NCBI GenBank assembly: GCA_035235625.1 | Contig: CP141149.1 | Span: forward strand, 1,521,001-1,585,000 | Direction of reading: 5' to 3' | Origin: Saururus chinensis | Lineage: Eukaryota; Streptophyta; Magnoliopsida; Piperales; Saururaceae | DNA: 64,000 nt | Program-made: the position numbers and the translations under genes | Notes under the pieces: generated by a model | The model's database searches: none | The model's input: the letters and a program-made list of their open reading frames with translations, nothing else | Told to the model about the DNA's origin: nothing | Shown here: positions 21,122 to 33,239 of the stretch, one piece after another | Position numbering within the stretch: the stretch's first letter is position 1 | Layout: every line of letters starts with the position of its first letter

Positions 21122-23338
21122 TGCATGCTTGGGAGAGAGTTAGAGAACGAGCACGCTCTCTCTCGCATCTGTGCTCTCTCTCTCTCCCATATCTCTATCG
21201 CTCATGCGCGTGCTTACGAGAGAGAACACATTCTCTCTCCCGTCCATGCACTCTCTATTGTTGTCCCTCTCTCTCGTGAGCGTGCTAGGGAGAGGAGTAG
21301 AGAGAGCACATTCTCTCTCCCGTCCATGCACTCTCGCTAGCTCTCCATCTCCTCTCTCACTGCCTCTCTCTCTAACTCTCGCAAGCACGCATGCTTGAGA
21401 AAGATGGGAGAGGGAGAGAGAGTATGTGCTCTCTCTCACTCCCTCTCTCTCGAGTGCGCATGCTTGCGAGAGAGAGAGAGCACACACTCTCTCGCATCCA
21501 TGCTCACTCTCTAGCTCTCTCTAACCACTCTCTCTCGTGGGTGTGCTTGCGAGAGAGTTAAAGAGAGAGCACGCTCTTTTGCATCCGTGCTATCTCTCTA
21601 GCTCTCCTCTCTCTCTATCTGTCTCGATCTCTATAACTCTCTTGCAAGCACACACGCTCGAGAGAGTGGAGAGGGAGCATGTGTTCTCCTTCCCCCCCTC
21701 TCTCTCTCGTGTGCTGCTTGCGAGAGAGTTAGAGAGAGCACACTCTCTCTCACGTCCGTACTTTCTCTAGCTCTCCCTAACTTCACTCTCTCTCTCTCAT
21801 GTGCGTGCTTGCAAGAGAGAGAGCACGCTCCCTCTCATTCCGTGCTCTCCCTCTCTCACAATCACTGTCTCTCTCTCTATTGCTCTCTCGCAAGCACGTG
21901 CTTGCAGAGAGTTAGAGAGCACAATCTCTCTTGCGTTCGTGCACTCACTATAAGTCTGCCTCTCCTCTCACTGTCTCCCTCTCTAACCCTCACGCTAGCA
22001 CTCGTGCACGTGCTTGAAAGAGAGTTTGAGAGAGAGTACGTGTTCTCTCTCTCTCTCATGCGCGTGCTTGAAAGAGAGTTTGAGAGAACACGCTCTCTCG
22101 CATCGGTGCTCTCTCTCTCTCACTATCGCCTTTTCCCACTATTGCTCTCTCTCTCACACGCAGGCTCTCTTTCTAACTCTCTCGCAAGCATGTGTGGTCT
22201 CTCTCTCATGTGCGTGCTTGCAAGAGAGTTAGAGAGAGCACGCTCTCTCTTGCATCTATGCTCTCTCTGTCTAGCTCTCCTTAACCCCTATCTCTCCCTC
22301 TATCTCGTGCATGTGCTTACGAGAGTTAGAAAGAGAGCACGATCTCTCTCGCGTCTGTGCTCTCTCTCTAGCTCTCTCTAACCTCTCTCATGCGCGTGCT
22401 TGTGAAAGAGAGAGAGAGAACACTCTCCCTCTCGTGTATGTGCTATCTCTAGCTCACCCTTTCCCACTATCACTTTCTCTCTTGCGTTCGTGCTCTCTCT
22501 CTATAGCTCTCCTCTCTCTATCGCTCTCTTTCTCATGTGAGAGAAAACACATTCTCTCTCGCGTCAGTGCACTCTCGCAAGCTCTCTATCTCCTCTCTCT
22601 CTGCCTCTCTCACAAGCATGTGCCCTTGTGAGAGAGGGGAGAGGGAGAGAGTATGTGTTCTCCCTCTCTCTTGAATGCACATGCTTGCGAGAGAGTAAGA
22701 GAGAGAGCATGCTCACTCTCCTGTCCGTGCTCTCTCTAACTCTATCTATCCTCTCTCTCGTGTGCGTGCTTGCGAGAGAGTAAGAGAGAGCGCAAGCTCT
22801 CTCTCGCGTCCGTGCTCTCTCTAACTCTCTATCACCCATCTCTCCCTCTGTCTCTTTGTCTCTCTCTCGTGCGCATGCTTACGAGAGAGAGAGAGAGAGA
22901 AAGAGCACGGTCTCTCTTGTGTCTGCGCTCTCTCTATTGATCTCCCTCTCTCTCTATCACTCCATCTCTCTCGTGCACGTGCAGTGAGAGAAGTAGAGAG
23001 AGAGGATGTTCTCTCTCCCTTCTGTGCACTCTCGCTAGCTCTCCATCTACTCTCTCTCTGCCTCTCTCTCTAACTCTCTTGCAAGCACGCACGCTTGAGA
23101 GAGATGGGAGAGGGAGAGAGCATGTGTTCTCCCTCTCTCGCTCTCTCTCTCTCCCACTCTCTCGAGTGCGCATGCTCTCTCTCACGTCTGTGCTCTCTCT
23201 AGTTCTCCATTTGCCATCTCTCTCTCTCTATCTCTCTCGTGCGTGTGCTTACGTGAAAGAGAGAGCACACTCTCACTCGTGTCTGTGCTCTCTCTATTGC
23301 TCTCCCTCTTTCTATTGCTCTCTCTCTCTCTCTCTCTT

Positions 23339-23510
23339 GTGAGGTGTGTTAGCACATTCTCTCTCACGTCCATGCACTATCGCTAGCTCTCCATCTCCGC
23401 TCTATCGCTTTCTCTCTCTCTCTTGTGAGGTGTGTTAGCACATTCTCTCTCACGTCCATGCACTATCGCTAGCTCTCCATCTCCGCTCTATCGCTTTCTC
23501 TCTCTCTCGT
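23339..23510. repeat. Perfect 86-bp tandem duplication in the minisatellite
   Basis: The stretch beginning gtgaggtgtgttagcacatt at 23,339 is repeated at 23,425 without a visible mismatch. The 86-bp step equals the basic unit of the array, so this is a recent unequal exchange or slippage. Confidence 0.88.
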
Positions 23511-23772
23511 GTGCATGCATGCTAGTGTCCCTTCTCTCTCTATTGCTCTCTTTCTCGTGCGAGAAAAAGCACATTCTCTCTCATGTTCGTGCACTCACGC
23601 AAGTTCTCCGTCTCCTCTCTATCTATACCACTCTCTCTAACTCTCTCACGTCCTTGCTCTCTCTATTGCTCTCCCTCTCTCTTTATATCTCTCTCTCTCT
23701 CTCTCTCATGCGCGTGCTAGTGAGAGAAGTAAAGAGAGAGCATGTTCTCTCTCGCGTCCGAGCACTCTCGCT

Positions 23773-25262
23773 CAATGTTTTAAAACCCGGCCCGGACCCC
23801 GACCCGGATTAGTGACTGGGCTGGGTCGACCCGGTTGAACCGTGGGTCGACCCGGGTTGACCCGGAAGATGACGTCATCACCTAAACAAATTTTACTAAT
23901 TTCCGTGACAACCCAACATCAAAAAATATATTCATCTGAGTCAAAAACTATCACTTCACAGTTCATGCCGTCCATTGCCTGAAGCAAAAAAATTTCCCAA
24001 TTCCACAGCGGAAGGTGGACACATTTAAAGTATACCAAAACTTTCAACCATTAACGCAACATGAATTCTACTTATTTAAAATAATCCATAAATATAATAC
24101 TTTGATGATACCTCAGAGTCCTCCATTTTCCTTAGTGGTGGAGCAGACTGACCTCTTTCCATTCTGCAATGTCAAGCAAACTACACCGAAATATCCACAC
24201 AACCTTCGACCTCAGCAAACTACACTAGTAAAGAAGAGCAAAGTCACCAGGCAAAACCATAATAGCCATCATCTTCGCCATCACCAATTCCTCTCTCCTT
24301 CCGTTCCCACCTACTCCCTTGGAAAGAAGGCCTTTCCATAATTCCATTTCGTTGATAGTAAGTCAATTTCCTCCCAAGCGCCGGGTTTTTCAATTTCACC
24401 AACAACTTCGTAGGGGCGGTCGGCACATCCCTCCTAAACCTTTTGTATTCTGAAGCAGAATTCACTGCTTCCGCTTGGATGGAAACGTACAACCGGGCTA
24501 CTGGGTTTTGCTATGACCATACCTCGGAGTCCATAGCGAGTGGTGATGGGTCTTTCGGCATTCTGAACATCTTTGTCCACTATGCCAGGAATATTCACAA
24601 CATTTGTATCTACGACAACTGTCTATGCCAACTTCTCCCTGACTTGCAGCCCGAACGAGACCCTCTCGACCACAATTGTGGCTGGTGGTGGCAAAAACCC
24701 AGAGTTCAAAATGAAAATAACCCACCATGATGCTGTGCTCAAATGCGAAATCTGGATGCTCAGCCGGGCCAGAAATTTCTTGGAAGATCAGTTGTTGGGT
24801 TTGTTCAGAACGTGGAGAGGAAGAATTGCCGGATTTTAGCCGGAGAAGAATTCCAGCCGCCGGCCCAAATCGCCTCCAAATCGTATCCAAATCGCCCCAA
24901 CCAGCTTTCAGGTCATGGACGGCAACAAGGCAGAGGTGGCTCCGGCCGGATTGTGGAGAGGATGAATCACCGGAGAAGATGCCGCTCATAGTCGCCCTCA
25001 GTCCAGACTCCCGACTCCGAACTCCTCCAGAGTCTGGCAAAATCCCGATTGCGATCGAGGAATCGATCGCGATCTGTAAATTTTTTTTTAGAACCGGACC
25101 GGACCGGACCGGAACACCGGTTAACCGGTTCAACCGGCTGGGTCACGTTGACCCGGCCGGGTTAAATCGACCCGGGAATCAAGCTGAACCGGACCATTTT
25201 TTATGACGGGTCCGGTTGAACCCGGTCAGACTGGCCGGTCCGGTCCGGTTTTTAAAACACTG
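23773..25262. mobile_element. Non-autonomous hAT-like DNA transposon, 1,490 bp
   Basis: The left end is CAATGTTTTAAAACCCGG and the right end, reverse-complemented, is CAGTGTTTTAAAAACCGG. The terminal inverted repeats continue as degenerate GGACC/CCGG and ACCCGG-GTTGA motifs over about 100 bp. The element is flanked by a perfect 8-bp duplication ctctcgct (23,765-23,772 and 25,263-25,270), taken from the minisatellite. An 8-bp duplication with CA(G/A)TG ends is typical of the hAT superfamily. No transposase is encoded. The interior holds a plant C2-domain fragment and GC-rich sequence of unknown source. Confidence 0.86.
24541..24806 (+). pseudogene. Captured C2-domain protein fragment
   Basis: The frame from 24,551 reads SFGILNIFVHYARNIHN then ICIYDN. 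After a frame change at 24,620 it continues VYANFSLTCSPNETLST, GGGKNPEF, then DAVLKCEIWMLSRARNF and LEDQLLG. This matches the C2 domain of a plant protein family (G-x-LEIFVH-ARNIHNICIY-NQDVYAKFSLT / CEIWMLSRARNYLEDQLLGF), a predicted Ca2+/phospholipid-binding module. About 85 residues remain. Five bases are missing where Gln-Asp belongs, shifting the frame, and four residues after NPEF are deleted in frame. The homology stops at LLG. It lies wholly inside the hAT-like element. Confidence 0.85.
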
Positions 25263-26054
25263 CTCTCGCTAGCTCTCCATCTCCTCTCTGTACCTCTCTC
25301 TCTAACTCTCTCTCAAGCACGCACGCTTGAGAGAGAGGGGAGAGGGAGAGAGAGTATGTGTTCTCCCTCTCTCTCACTCTCTCTCTCATGCGCCAGATTG
25401 TGAGAGAGAGAATGCTCTCTCTCGTGTCCATGGTCTCTCTCTCTCTCTCATGCACATCCTTGCGAGAGGTAGAGAGAGAGCACACACTCTCTTGGGTATG
25501 TGCTCTCACTAAGCTCTCTTTCTCTTTCTCTCTCCCTCTCCCTCTCCCTCTCTCTCTCCCTCTCTCTCTATTTCTCTTTTTCTCTCTCTCATGCATGTGC
25601 TTGCGAGAGAGTTAGAGAGAGCACGCTCTCTCTCGCGTCCATGCTCTCTCCCTAGCACTCTCTAACCTCTCTCTCTCTCTCTCTCTCATGTGCATGCTTA
25701 TGAGAGAGAGAGTGCACGCTCTCTCGTGTCCGTGCTCTCTATTGCTCTCAATCTCTCTCTCGTGCGCGTGCTCTTTCTCTAGCTCTCTCTAACCTCTTTC
25801 TCACTCCAGCTCTAACCTCTCACTCTCTCTCTCTGCCACTCTCTAACTCTCTCGCAAGCACGCACGCTTGAGGGAGAGGGGAGAGGCAGAAAGAGTATGT
25901 GTTCTCCCTCTCTCTCCATCTCTCTCTCATGCGTGTCTCCCTCTCTATCTCTAGTAAGCGTGCTTACGAGGGATGTAGAGAGCACGTTCTCTCTCGTGTC
26001 CGTGCACTCTCGCTAGCTCTCCATCCCCTCTCTCTCTAATTCTCTCACAAGCAC
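25263..26054. repeat. GA/CT compound minisatellite, segment 3
   Basis: Continues the array interrupted by the hAT-like element, starting with its target duplication ctctcgct. Contains ordinary units plus a long CTCC-rich run around 25,515-25,580. Confidence 0.9.
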
Positions 26055-28303
26055 CCTAGGTCTAAAGTTTAATTAGGGATTTCTTGGGTAAATCGATTTC
26101 TATTAGAGTTTAATTCAAACTCATTGTGTTTTCAAGGATTTCAAGAAGGGTGACTCTTCAATCCGAGCTTAATCAAGTGCTGAGGTAATGGGTCTTCAAA
26201 ATCTCTGTTTGTCCATGGTAAAACTCTCCATTTTTGGCTTATTTCGAAATGGTTTGCTTGATTTAGTGTATTAATAGTAAGATTAGAAAATGGAATTATT
26301 TAATCCCGATTTCTTAGGGTTTTGCATTATTATGGTTTGGTTTGATATTCTGGAAGTCAAGGAGGACTTTTGATGATGATTAGGGTGTTAGATGTGGATT
26401 TGAAGTGTTATCTATGGTGTTTCGGTTTGGATTTGCGAAAGGAAGAAGATGACTGTTTTGCCGTGTTGGCGATTGATCGGCTGAACTGTAAATTTTAAAC
26501 TTTGCGTGTAACTGATCGAACGGCCTGAAGGGCGATCGATCAGCTACACATGAAATTGTGTGTTGTGTGTATGATGTCTATTTTGATGATTCCACTTTAG
26601 CTTGCCAATTTTATATGAATGTAGAGTGTTTTAAGCTATGTTAGGCTACTGGAAATGCATGCTATTGAGTTTATGGAGTTGAGACATATGCTTAGAGATG
26701 GTGGGATGACTTATGTTTTGTGGCATGATGTTGGAACCGTTATTTTGAAATTATGAATGGTTGTTTCCCTTTAGTTGAGCATATATTTTCAGTAGGACTA
26801 CAATCATTGTTGGACTGATTTGTCATGATAGATTGTGGTTAGTGGTGTGTGAATGTTGGTGAATGTCATGACTCAATGATGAAATGAGTGATGTTATATG
26901 TGTTTAGCCTTTGTGGTTGAGTTTTGAATTTAACTATGATTTCAAAGATTCTTCTACTATGATTTCCGCTGGAATTTATGTTTAGATAGAAATTCACATG
27001 TGTAGTGTGGTAGTGAGTTGATTTTTCAAGCATGTTGATATGCATTATGTGAAAGGCTTTTACTAGTTACACACACACATATGGGGGGTTAAATGACGAT
27101 GTTGAAGCTTGACATTGTGAGTAGGAATGATGCATTAGGGGCTGATGAGCGTACTTATCATGGATTAGGATTCATGTATGTTTTGCCCACACATGTACCA
27201 TGCTACACGCATCATGAAAATGGATTTCCAAGTGAGGCTTCATCGTGATTAATCGAATTTGACCGATTGGATGCAATGTGATGAAATTGTGTGCCGGGTT
27301 TATCGGTCGTGGATTAATCGCAAGTTGATTGGTCCGAAAGGACATATTTTGATTTAAAGTTCCTGTGTGGAACGATTTGAAGTTCCTATGTGGAACGAGT
27401 GCACTCCCGGGGTTGAGTCTTGTTAAATGGAATGATGTGGGGACGAGTTGTGTACTTGTCTTGCGGATATGTGAGAATGTTATCATGTGTGTCATCTGGA
27501 CCCTGAGAATCCAGTGTGGTATGCCATGTGCACCCCGCTACCATGTGTTTTAGGGTTCTCTGTGTGAGAACTCGGGCTCTTCCCTCCGCAGGAGATGTCC
27601 CTGGGCGAACACCCCTGCTCTAGATTCTCTGTGTGAGAATGGGACATCCTTGGCCAGGATCGTCCAGGGCGAGCAGTATTAGGGATTGACAACCCCGATC
27701 TTTCTTGAATTCTTGTGTAGAAATTTTGGACCATGACACGTCTTCGTGGCCTTGTCTATACTCCCGTCTGTGTGACATTATTGTGTGGTTACTCCTTGAT
27801 GGAGTTTGATTTGATGTTATGCATGTGGGAATATGTATGTTAGAGATACATCCATGCATGTTCGTGTTGATGTTATGCATGTGGGAATATGTATGTTAGA
27901 GATACATCCATGCATGTTGGTGTTGATATTATGCATGTGGAATATGTATGTTAGAGATACATCAATGCATGTTGATTTTGATGTTATGTATGTGGAATAT
28001 GTATGTTAGAGATACATCCATGCGGGATTGGTTATAATGTGAATGCATGTGGGAATATGTATGCTAGAGATACATCCATGCAGGTTGAATTATGCATTAT
28101 GATGCAGTGTTAGGTGATATGAATGTGTGATCAGAAAGTGATGCACCATGTAAATCTTTGATCTGAACGATCTCATTACTATGCTATCGTATTTTCTACG
28201 TTGACAGTGATATTAAAACCATTGCTGAGTGTTAAAACTCACCCCTTTTTTGTGTTTTGATTTGGGGCTGCGTGGTGCGACACGCAGACGGACAGGATTG
28301 CCT
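26055..28303 (+). mobile_element. Long-LTR fragment, family R, copy 1
   Basis: Homologous along its length to 46,760-49,086. Shared blocks include the tttcttagggtttt start region, gaccctgagaatccag, ggagatgtccctgggcgaacacccct, gggacatccttggccaggat and the end region actcacccctttttt with gctgcgtggtgcgacacgc. The 5' part of the LTR is missing, because homology begins at 26,055 directly against minisatellite. Minisatellite resumes at about 28,304 (tgcacatccttgag, also present at 25,446). The short frames here carry no recognisable protein. Confidence 0.78.
27812..28090. repeat. ~57-bp tandem repeat, five copies, in family R copy 1
   Basis: The unit gttatgcatgtgggaatatg plus tatgttagagatacatccat plus gcatgttggtgttgat is repeated about five times with small indels. 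It occupies the same relative position as a different 59-bp array in copy 2 (48,500-48,930). Confidence 0.88.
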
Positions 28304-30330
28304 CTGCACATCCTTGAGAAAGGTAGAGAGAGAGCACACACTCTTGCGCCCGTGCTCTCACTAAGCTCTCTCTCTCCCTCTCACTCTCTCTATCTCTCTC
28401 TCATGAACGTGCTTGCAAGAGAGTTAGAGAGAGAGCATGCTCTCTCTTGCGTCCATGCTCTCTCTCTCTCTTTCGCGTGCTTGAGAGAGAGTTAGAGAGA
28501 GAGCATGCTCTCTCTCTCGCGTCCATGCTCTCTCCTTAGCTCCCTCTAACCTCTCTCTCTCTCATGTGCGTGCTTATGAGAGAGAGAGAGAGCACGCACT
28601 CTCTCGTGTTTGTGCTCTCTATTGCTCTCCCTCTCTCTCTATGGCTCTCTCTCTCTCGTGCGTGTGCTTGCAAGAGAATGTGTTTTCTCTCACTCTTGTA
28701 CGCATGCTTGTGTGAGAGAGAGAGAGACAATGTTGTCTCTCATTTCCGTGCTCTCTCAATAGCTCTACCTCTCTCTATCGCTCCCTCCCTCTCGTGTGCG
28801 TGCTTGCGCAAGAAGTAAAGAGAGCATGCTAACTCTCCATCTCCACTCTCTGCCTCTCTCTCTAACTCTCTCGCAAGCACTCGTGCTTGAGGGAGAGCAT
28901 AGAGGCAGAGAGAGTATGTGTTCTCCCTCTATCTTTCGTGTGTGTCTCCCTCTCTCTCTATCGCTCCAGCTCTAGTGTGCGTGCTTACGAGAGACAGAGA
29001 GCATATTCTCTCTTGCGTCCATGCACTCTCGCTAGCTCTCCATCTCTCTCTGCCTCTCTCACTAACTCTCTCACAAGCACGCGTGGCTTGAGGGATAGGG
29101 TAGAGGCCGAGAGAGTATGTGTTCTCCCTCTCTCTCTCTCTCGTGCGCTCCCTCTCTCTCTTTTGCTCTCTATCTCTAGTGCGTGTGCTTGCGAGAGACG
29201 TAGAGAGTGCACATTCTCTCTTGCGTCCGTGCACTCTCACTAGCTCTCCATCTCCTCTCTCTTTGCCTCTCTCTCTCTAACTCTCTCGCAAGCACATGCG
29301 CTTGAGGGAGAAGGGAGAGGGGAGAGGGAGAGAGTATATGTTTGCCCTCTCTCTATCATCCTCTCTCTCACTTGCGCATGCTTGAGAGAGAGTTAGCGAG
29401 AGAGCACACTCTCTCTCACGTCTTCTCTCTCTTGCTCTCTCTCTCCCTCTCTAACCTCTCTTTCTCTCGTGCGTGTGCTCACTCTCTAACCTCTCTCTCT
29501 CTTGTGCGCATGCTTGTGAGAAAGTTGGAGAGAGAGCATGCTCTCTCTCGCGTTTGTGCTCTCTCTAGCTCTACATCTCCCATCTCTCTCTCTATGGTGC
29601 ACGTGCTTGCGAGAGAGAGAGCATGTTCTCTCTCGTGTCCGTGCTCTCTATTACCGCTCTCTCTCTCTCACGTGCACATGTTTGCGAGAGAAGTAGAGAG
29701 CTCTCTCGTGTCCTTGCTCTCTCTCATGCTCTCCCTCTCTGTCTCTATCGCTCTCTCTCTCTCTCGTGCGAGTGCTTGCGCAAGAAGTAGAGAGAGTGGA
29801 CGATCTCTCGCGTGTCCGTGCTCTCTCTAGCTCTCCCCAACCTCTCTCTTTCTCCCTCTCTCTCTTGTGTGCGTGCTTGCAAAAGAGTTAGAGAGAGCAT
29901 GCTGTCTCTTGCATCCATGCTTCCTCCCTAGCTCTCCCTAACCCCCCTCTCTCTCCCCTGCGCATGCTTGCAAGAGAGAGAGCACGCTCTCTCATGTTCG
30001 TGCTCTCTCTAGCTCTCCATCTCCCATCTCTCTATCCCTTGCTCGTGTGCTTGCGAGAGAGAGAGAGAGCCCACTCTCTCTCGTGTCCGTGCTCTCTCTC
30101 TCTCCCGTGCGCGTGCTTGAGAGAGAAGTAGAGAGAGCACGTTCTCACTCGCATCCGTGCACTCTCGCTAGCTCTCCATCTCCTCTCTTGCTAACTCTCT
30201 CGCAAGCACGTGCGCTTGAGGGAGAGGGGCGAGGGAGAGAGTATACATTTGCCCTCTCTCTCTATCTCTCTCACAAGCACTTGTGCTTGAGGAAGAAGGG
30301 AGAGGGAGAGAGTCTCCTTTTCCGTCCTTA
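28304..30330. repeat. GA/CT compound minisatellite, segment 4
   Basis: The last 2 kb of the array, ending near 30,325 where AT-rich unique sequence begins. Units of the lctctctcgcgtccrtgctctctc type are again about 85 bp, here with gctagctctccatctcc and cttgagggagaggg variants. Confidence 0.9.
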
Positions 30331-30710
30331 ATTAGTTTTTTCTTTGACATGAAATTTTTTAGGGATGCTAGCGAGTTGGATTCGTGAATATTGCACTATC
30401 TTTGTACTGTGTATGTTATCCGCCACATGTTGTGCTTGCAAATTATTGGGTTGTTTCATTTTATTTTTGTGTTATTCTTCATTGCTTTCCTGAGCATGTC
30501 GGAGGTCTGTGTTGGGTTCATGAATTGTAGTGATTTTCATTGCACTCTATTGTGTGATTGCACTATATTGTGTAGTCATTGCACTCTAATGTTTTCTTTC
30601 TGTCATTTCATTTTCTTTGTGGGTTATTCTTTGTAATGTTTGTTTGTATCGTTGCACTCTAATGTATTCATTTTCATTCTTTCTATCATTGCACTCCTGG
30701 TCCACCTAAT
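30331..30710. other. T-rich intergenic sequence with repeated attgcactctaatg motif
   Basis: No gene seen. The phrase attgcactctaatg and variants occur about six times at irregular spacing (near 30,538, 30,558, 30,579, 30,653, 30,687). The open frames are Phe/Cys-rich and chance-like. Confidence 0.35.
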
Positions 30711-30974
30711 ATGTGTCCCCAAGCTCCTCACAATGAGGAAATCAGAAGGTATGCTAAAAACATTAAATGGGACAAGCTACTTCACTATGCATTCTTATCT
30801 TATATGGCCCATGCAATTAATACGGGTCATAGGAAAGGGAGTAGCCTTGATCATAAGGGTTGGACTTTAGTAATTGAAATGTTCAAGAATGAGCATCACA
30901 TTGATTTGAATAATGACATGCTAAAAATCACTACGATGCTAGAAGAAGATTCTATCAAGCTTGGGTGGCTTTAA
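30711..30974 (+). pseudogene. Truncated Myb/SANT-like domain ORF, 87 aa
   Basis: The ORF starts ATG-TGT-CCC and encodes KWDKLLHYAFLSYMA, HAINTGHRKGSSLDHKGW and TLVIEMFKNEHHIDLNNDML. Order and spacing (W near the start, a NRP-like loop, a GW pair, F-x-x, then N-x-x-L-K) fit the Myb/SANT-like DNA-binding domain (Myb_DNA-bind_3) found in plant PIF/Harbinger accessory proteins and L10-interacting Myb proteins. The third helix, normally with a conserved W and K-rich turn, is replaced by a short unrelated tail (ITTMLEEDSIKLGWL) and a stop. It is therefore a 3'-truncated or rearranged copy, probably transposon-associated. No transposase is seen next to it. Confidence 0.55.
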
Positions 30975-31304
30975 GGGAGATGACTGAAGTTGGATAAAAT
31001 GAGCATACAAACTCATTTATCCTTTCAAAAGATGCATAGAGCACTTTCTTAATGGTATGTAATATTTAAATATTTGCTCAATCATGAAATGATAATTTGC
31101 GTACTGATATGATATGAGATATAGAAGCACAAGCATTGTTAGTCGTCTAATGAAGTGGGGGTACTCAGAGGGTAATTTATACACTGATTATGGCAAGACC
31201 CATGTCACAAGTAGCCATGCAAGTTACTTCCACTCAGGCGCTCAACCTCAACTTCAACCCAACCCCTGTCCTAGCACCTGCCTCACCATATACCCTAGTT
31301 GATG
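30975..31304. other. No recognisable gene
   Basis: Moderately AT-rich sequence between the Myb/SANT-like ORF and the inverted P-family LTR. It could hold the far side of the PMD gene interrupted at 44,307, but I could not recognise PMD sequence on the minus strand here. Confidence 0.3.
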
Positions 31305-33239
31305 TGTCACGACCCGGATTTTTAAAACCCTTTTTAAATAAAGGACACATGATAAATCATGATAATTTTTTTTCCTTTAAATCAAATCAAATCAATCAAC
31401 AAAAATATCCAGATCATGATAACTAGGTTCACAAATACGAATATCATATTACACATGTCAAAATTCGATAAACAACAGGTTAACCCTCTAAGTACAAACT
31501 TGTCATCTATCTAAAAATAAACAACCAAGTAAAGTTAGCTATCACGCCAGTAATTACAATTACTTACAAGATTGCAGAAGTAAGAAACTAGATCTCACTA
31601 GTACAATGTCGTCCTCAAATGCCCTCTAACATCATGACCTCGCCACGTCCCAATCTAAAGATCCTGCAAGCAAAGAAGACGAAACAAAAATCAAACATCC
31701 CCTCCCCTTGGAAGAGTGTTTCAAAAGAACAAAAGTAAAATTTATTATTTTTAGGATTGGGTCAACATCACCCAATGTTAGTTGCCTACTTATTCATCAA
31801 ACAACATCTCCAATGTCTCCAACAAGATTAGATCCAGACATATTTCTGCCTAAAACTACATTATACTAGAATCTTACACATGCAATGCTTAAGTATTTTA
31901 AAGCAACCTATATTTTATGCAAGTCTTTTAATCATTCCACTTGTTCTAATTAAACAAATAATATTAAATAATGTTATTAATTATCTCTCAAACTATTGTT
32001 TGATAATTAATATCCATATCTAATCCTCGTGATAAATAGACTTATCAGATGTCAACCTAAGTGACAAATGATAAACTTACCATAGACCACCCTCAAAGGT
32101 AAATCCATGATGAAACACCCTATAATCTACCAGGCCCCTGTATACTCCACCAGGAAGTACCATCACCCCTCCTAGCCCACAAAGGACCCGACCGGAGTGG
32201 AAGGGCATGGCGCACAACTACATCTAAACAGAAGTGGCAGGAAAAGCCAACCAAGTAGGATGTCAACTAATCTAAAATATGTGTACACTAAAAGATCCTC
32301 AATAGATATGTGGTGAGCCCGGCTCACGCTGAGCTCCCTCCAATGGGGAGGTGCAAATACACGGTCAAATTAGCAACTCCTCAATAGAGCTAAAACTCAG
32401 GAAACCATTCTGAACCCTATTTTGCTCATCGATAAGCTAGGATTTCGAATGACTATCTCAAACCTTATTAGTCGTCCTAGACTAAGGTTTAAAACTTAAA
32501 ACTATCATCGGTTCATCAACCAAGGCAAATCGTCAGGTCAAAGGCTTTTTTCACTTTATAAATGTCACGCCCAAGGTTTTTCCACACATTTACTTTAAAA
32601 TTTTTCTTTTTCTTTTTCAAAACACGGATGTAAATCAAATTAATTAACAAAATTCAAAACATGTGAAACCAGCTTTCATAAATTAAATCATCTTAAAGCA
32701 AACCCACATTCTCAGGCGTGACCTAAAACAAAAGCATATGAATAAAACCTACCATGGCCATGGGTTTTAAAAAACAAAAACCTCCTTGGCATCTATGAGT
32801 ACAAGTTCTTCAACAGTCTGTGTTCTAATTCAAATATATAGATACACAAGTCCAAAAAATATTACATTTATCTCTCACCTTAAATAATACCAGAAAGCAT
32901 GACACTTAAATCCACATAGCCTCACTACGATTTCGCTGCACTCCTGGTTGAGGAAGAATTGTCCACCACAGGGGGAAATCCAGTCTCAAACATCTATCGA
33001 TTGACCTGCAAAAGCCTCCGGATGAAGGGCTAAAAACATAAGGTGAGTATTTTCATACTCAGTAGGAAAATACCCAGTAGGGGAAATATAAATCAATGAA
33101 CTCCATAAGTTCATATATAGATGCTTCCATGCAATCACACATGAAGCAAATAGAATAAGAAGTATAAATATGGTCACTCATACAAATTATCATACAAACT
33201 GAACTTACACTTACTCATATATTATACTCTTACACTTAC

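Larger units (their letters stand above)
16504..23772. repeat. GA/CT compound minisatellite, segment 2
   Basis: About 7.3 kb of GA/CT runs with short cores. From about 19.7 kb the basic unit is clear: cgtgcttgcgagagagttagagagagcacgct, then ctctctcgcgtccgtgctctctct, then agctctcc, about 85 bp. Each unit holds an inverted repeat (gagagagcacgctctctc) and an alternating purine-pyrimidine core (gtgcgcgtgc type). Left of about 18.7 kb GA and CT blocks are mixed; to the right the plus strand is mainly CT. Long open frames here are by-products of the low-complexity repeat. Confidence 0.92.

Noticed and set aside
24498..25133. 211-aa minus-strand ORF inside the hAT-like element
   Set aside because: It runs antisense to the recognised C2-domain fragment and through GC-rich sequence; no features of its own.
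13641..30330. Many long open frames (up to 268 aa) on both strands in the GA/CT region
   Set aside because: They are low-complexity Ser/Leu or Arg/Glu translations of GA/CT repeats, open in several frames at once, with no domain.
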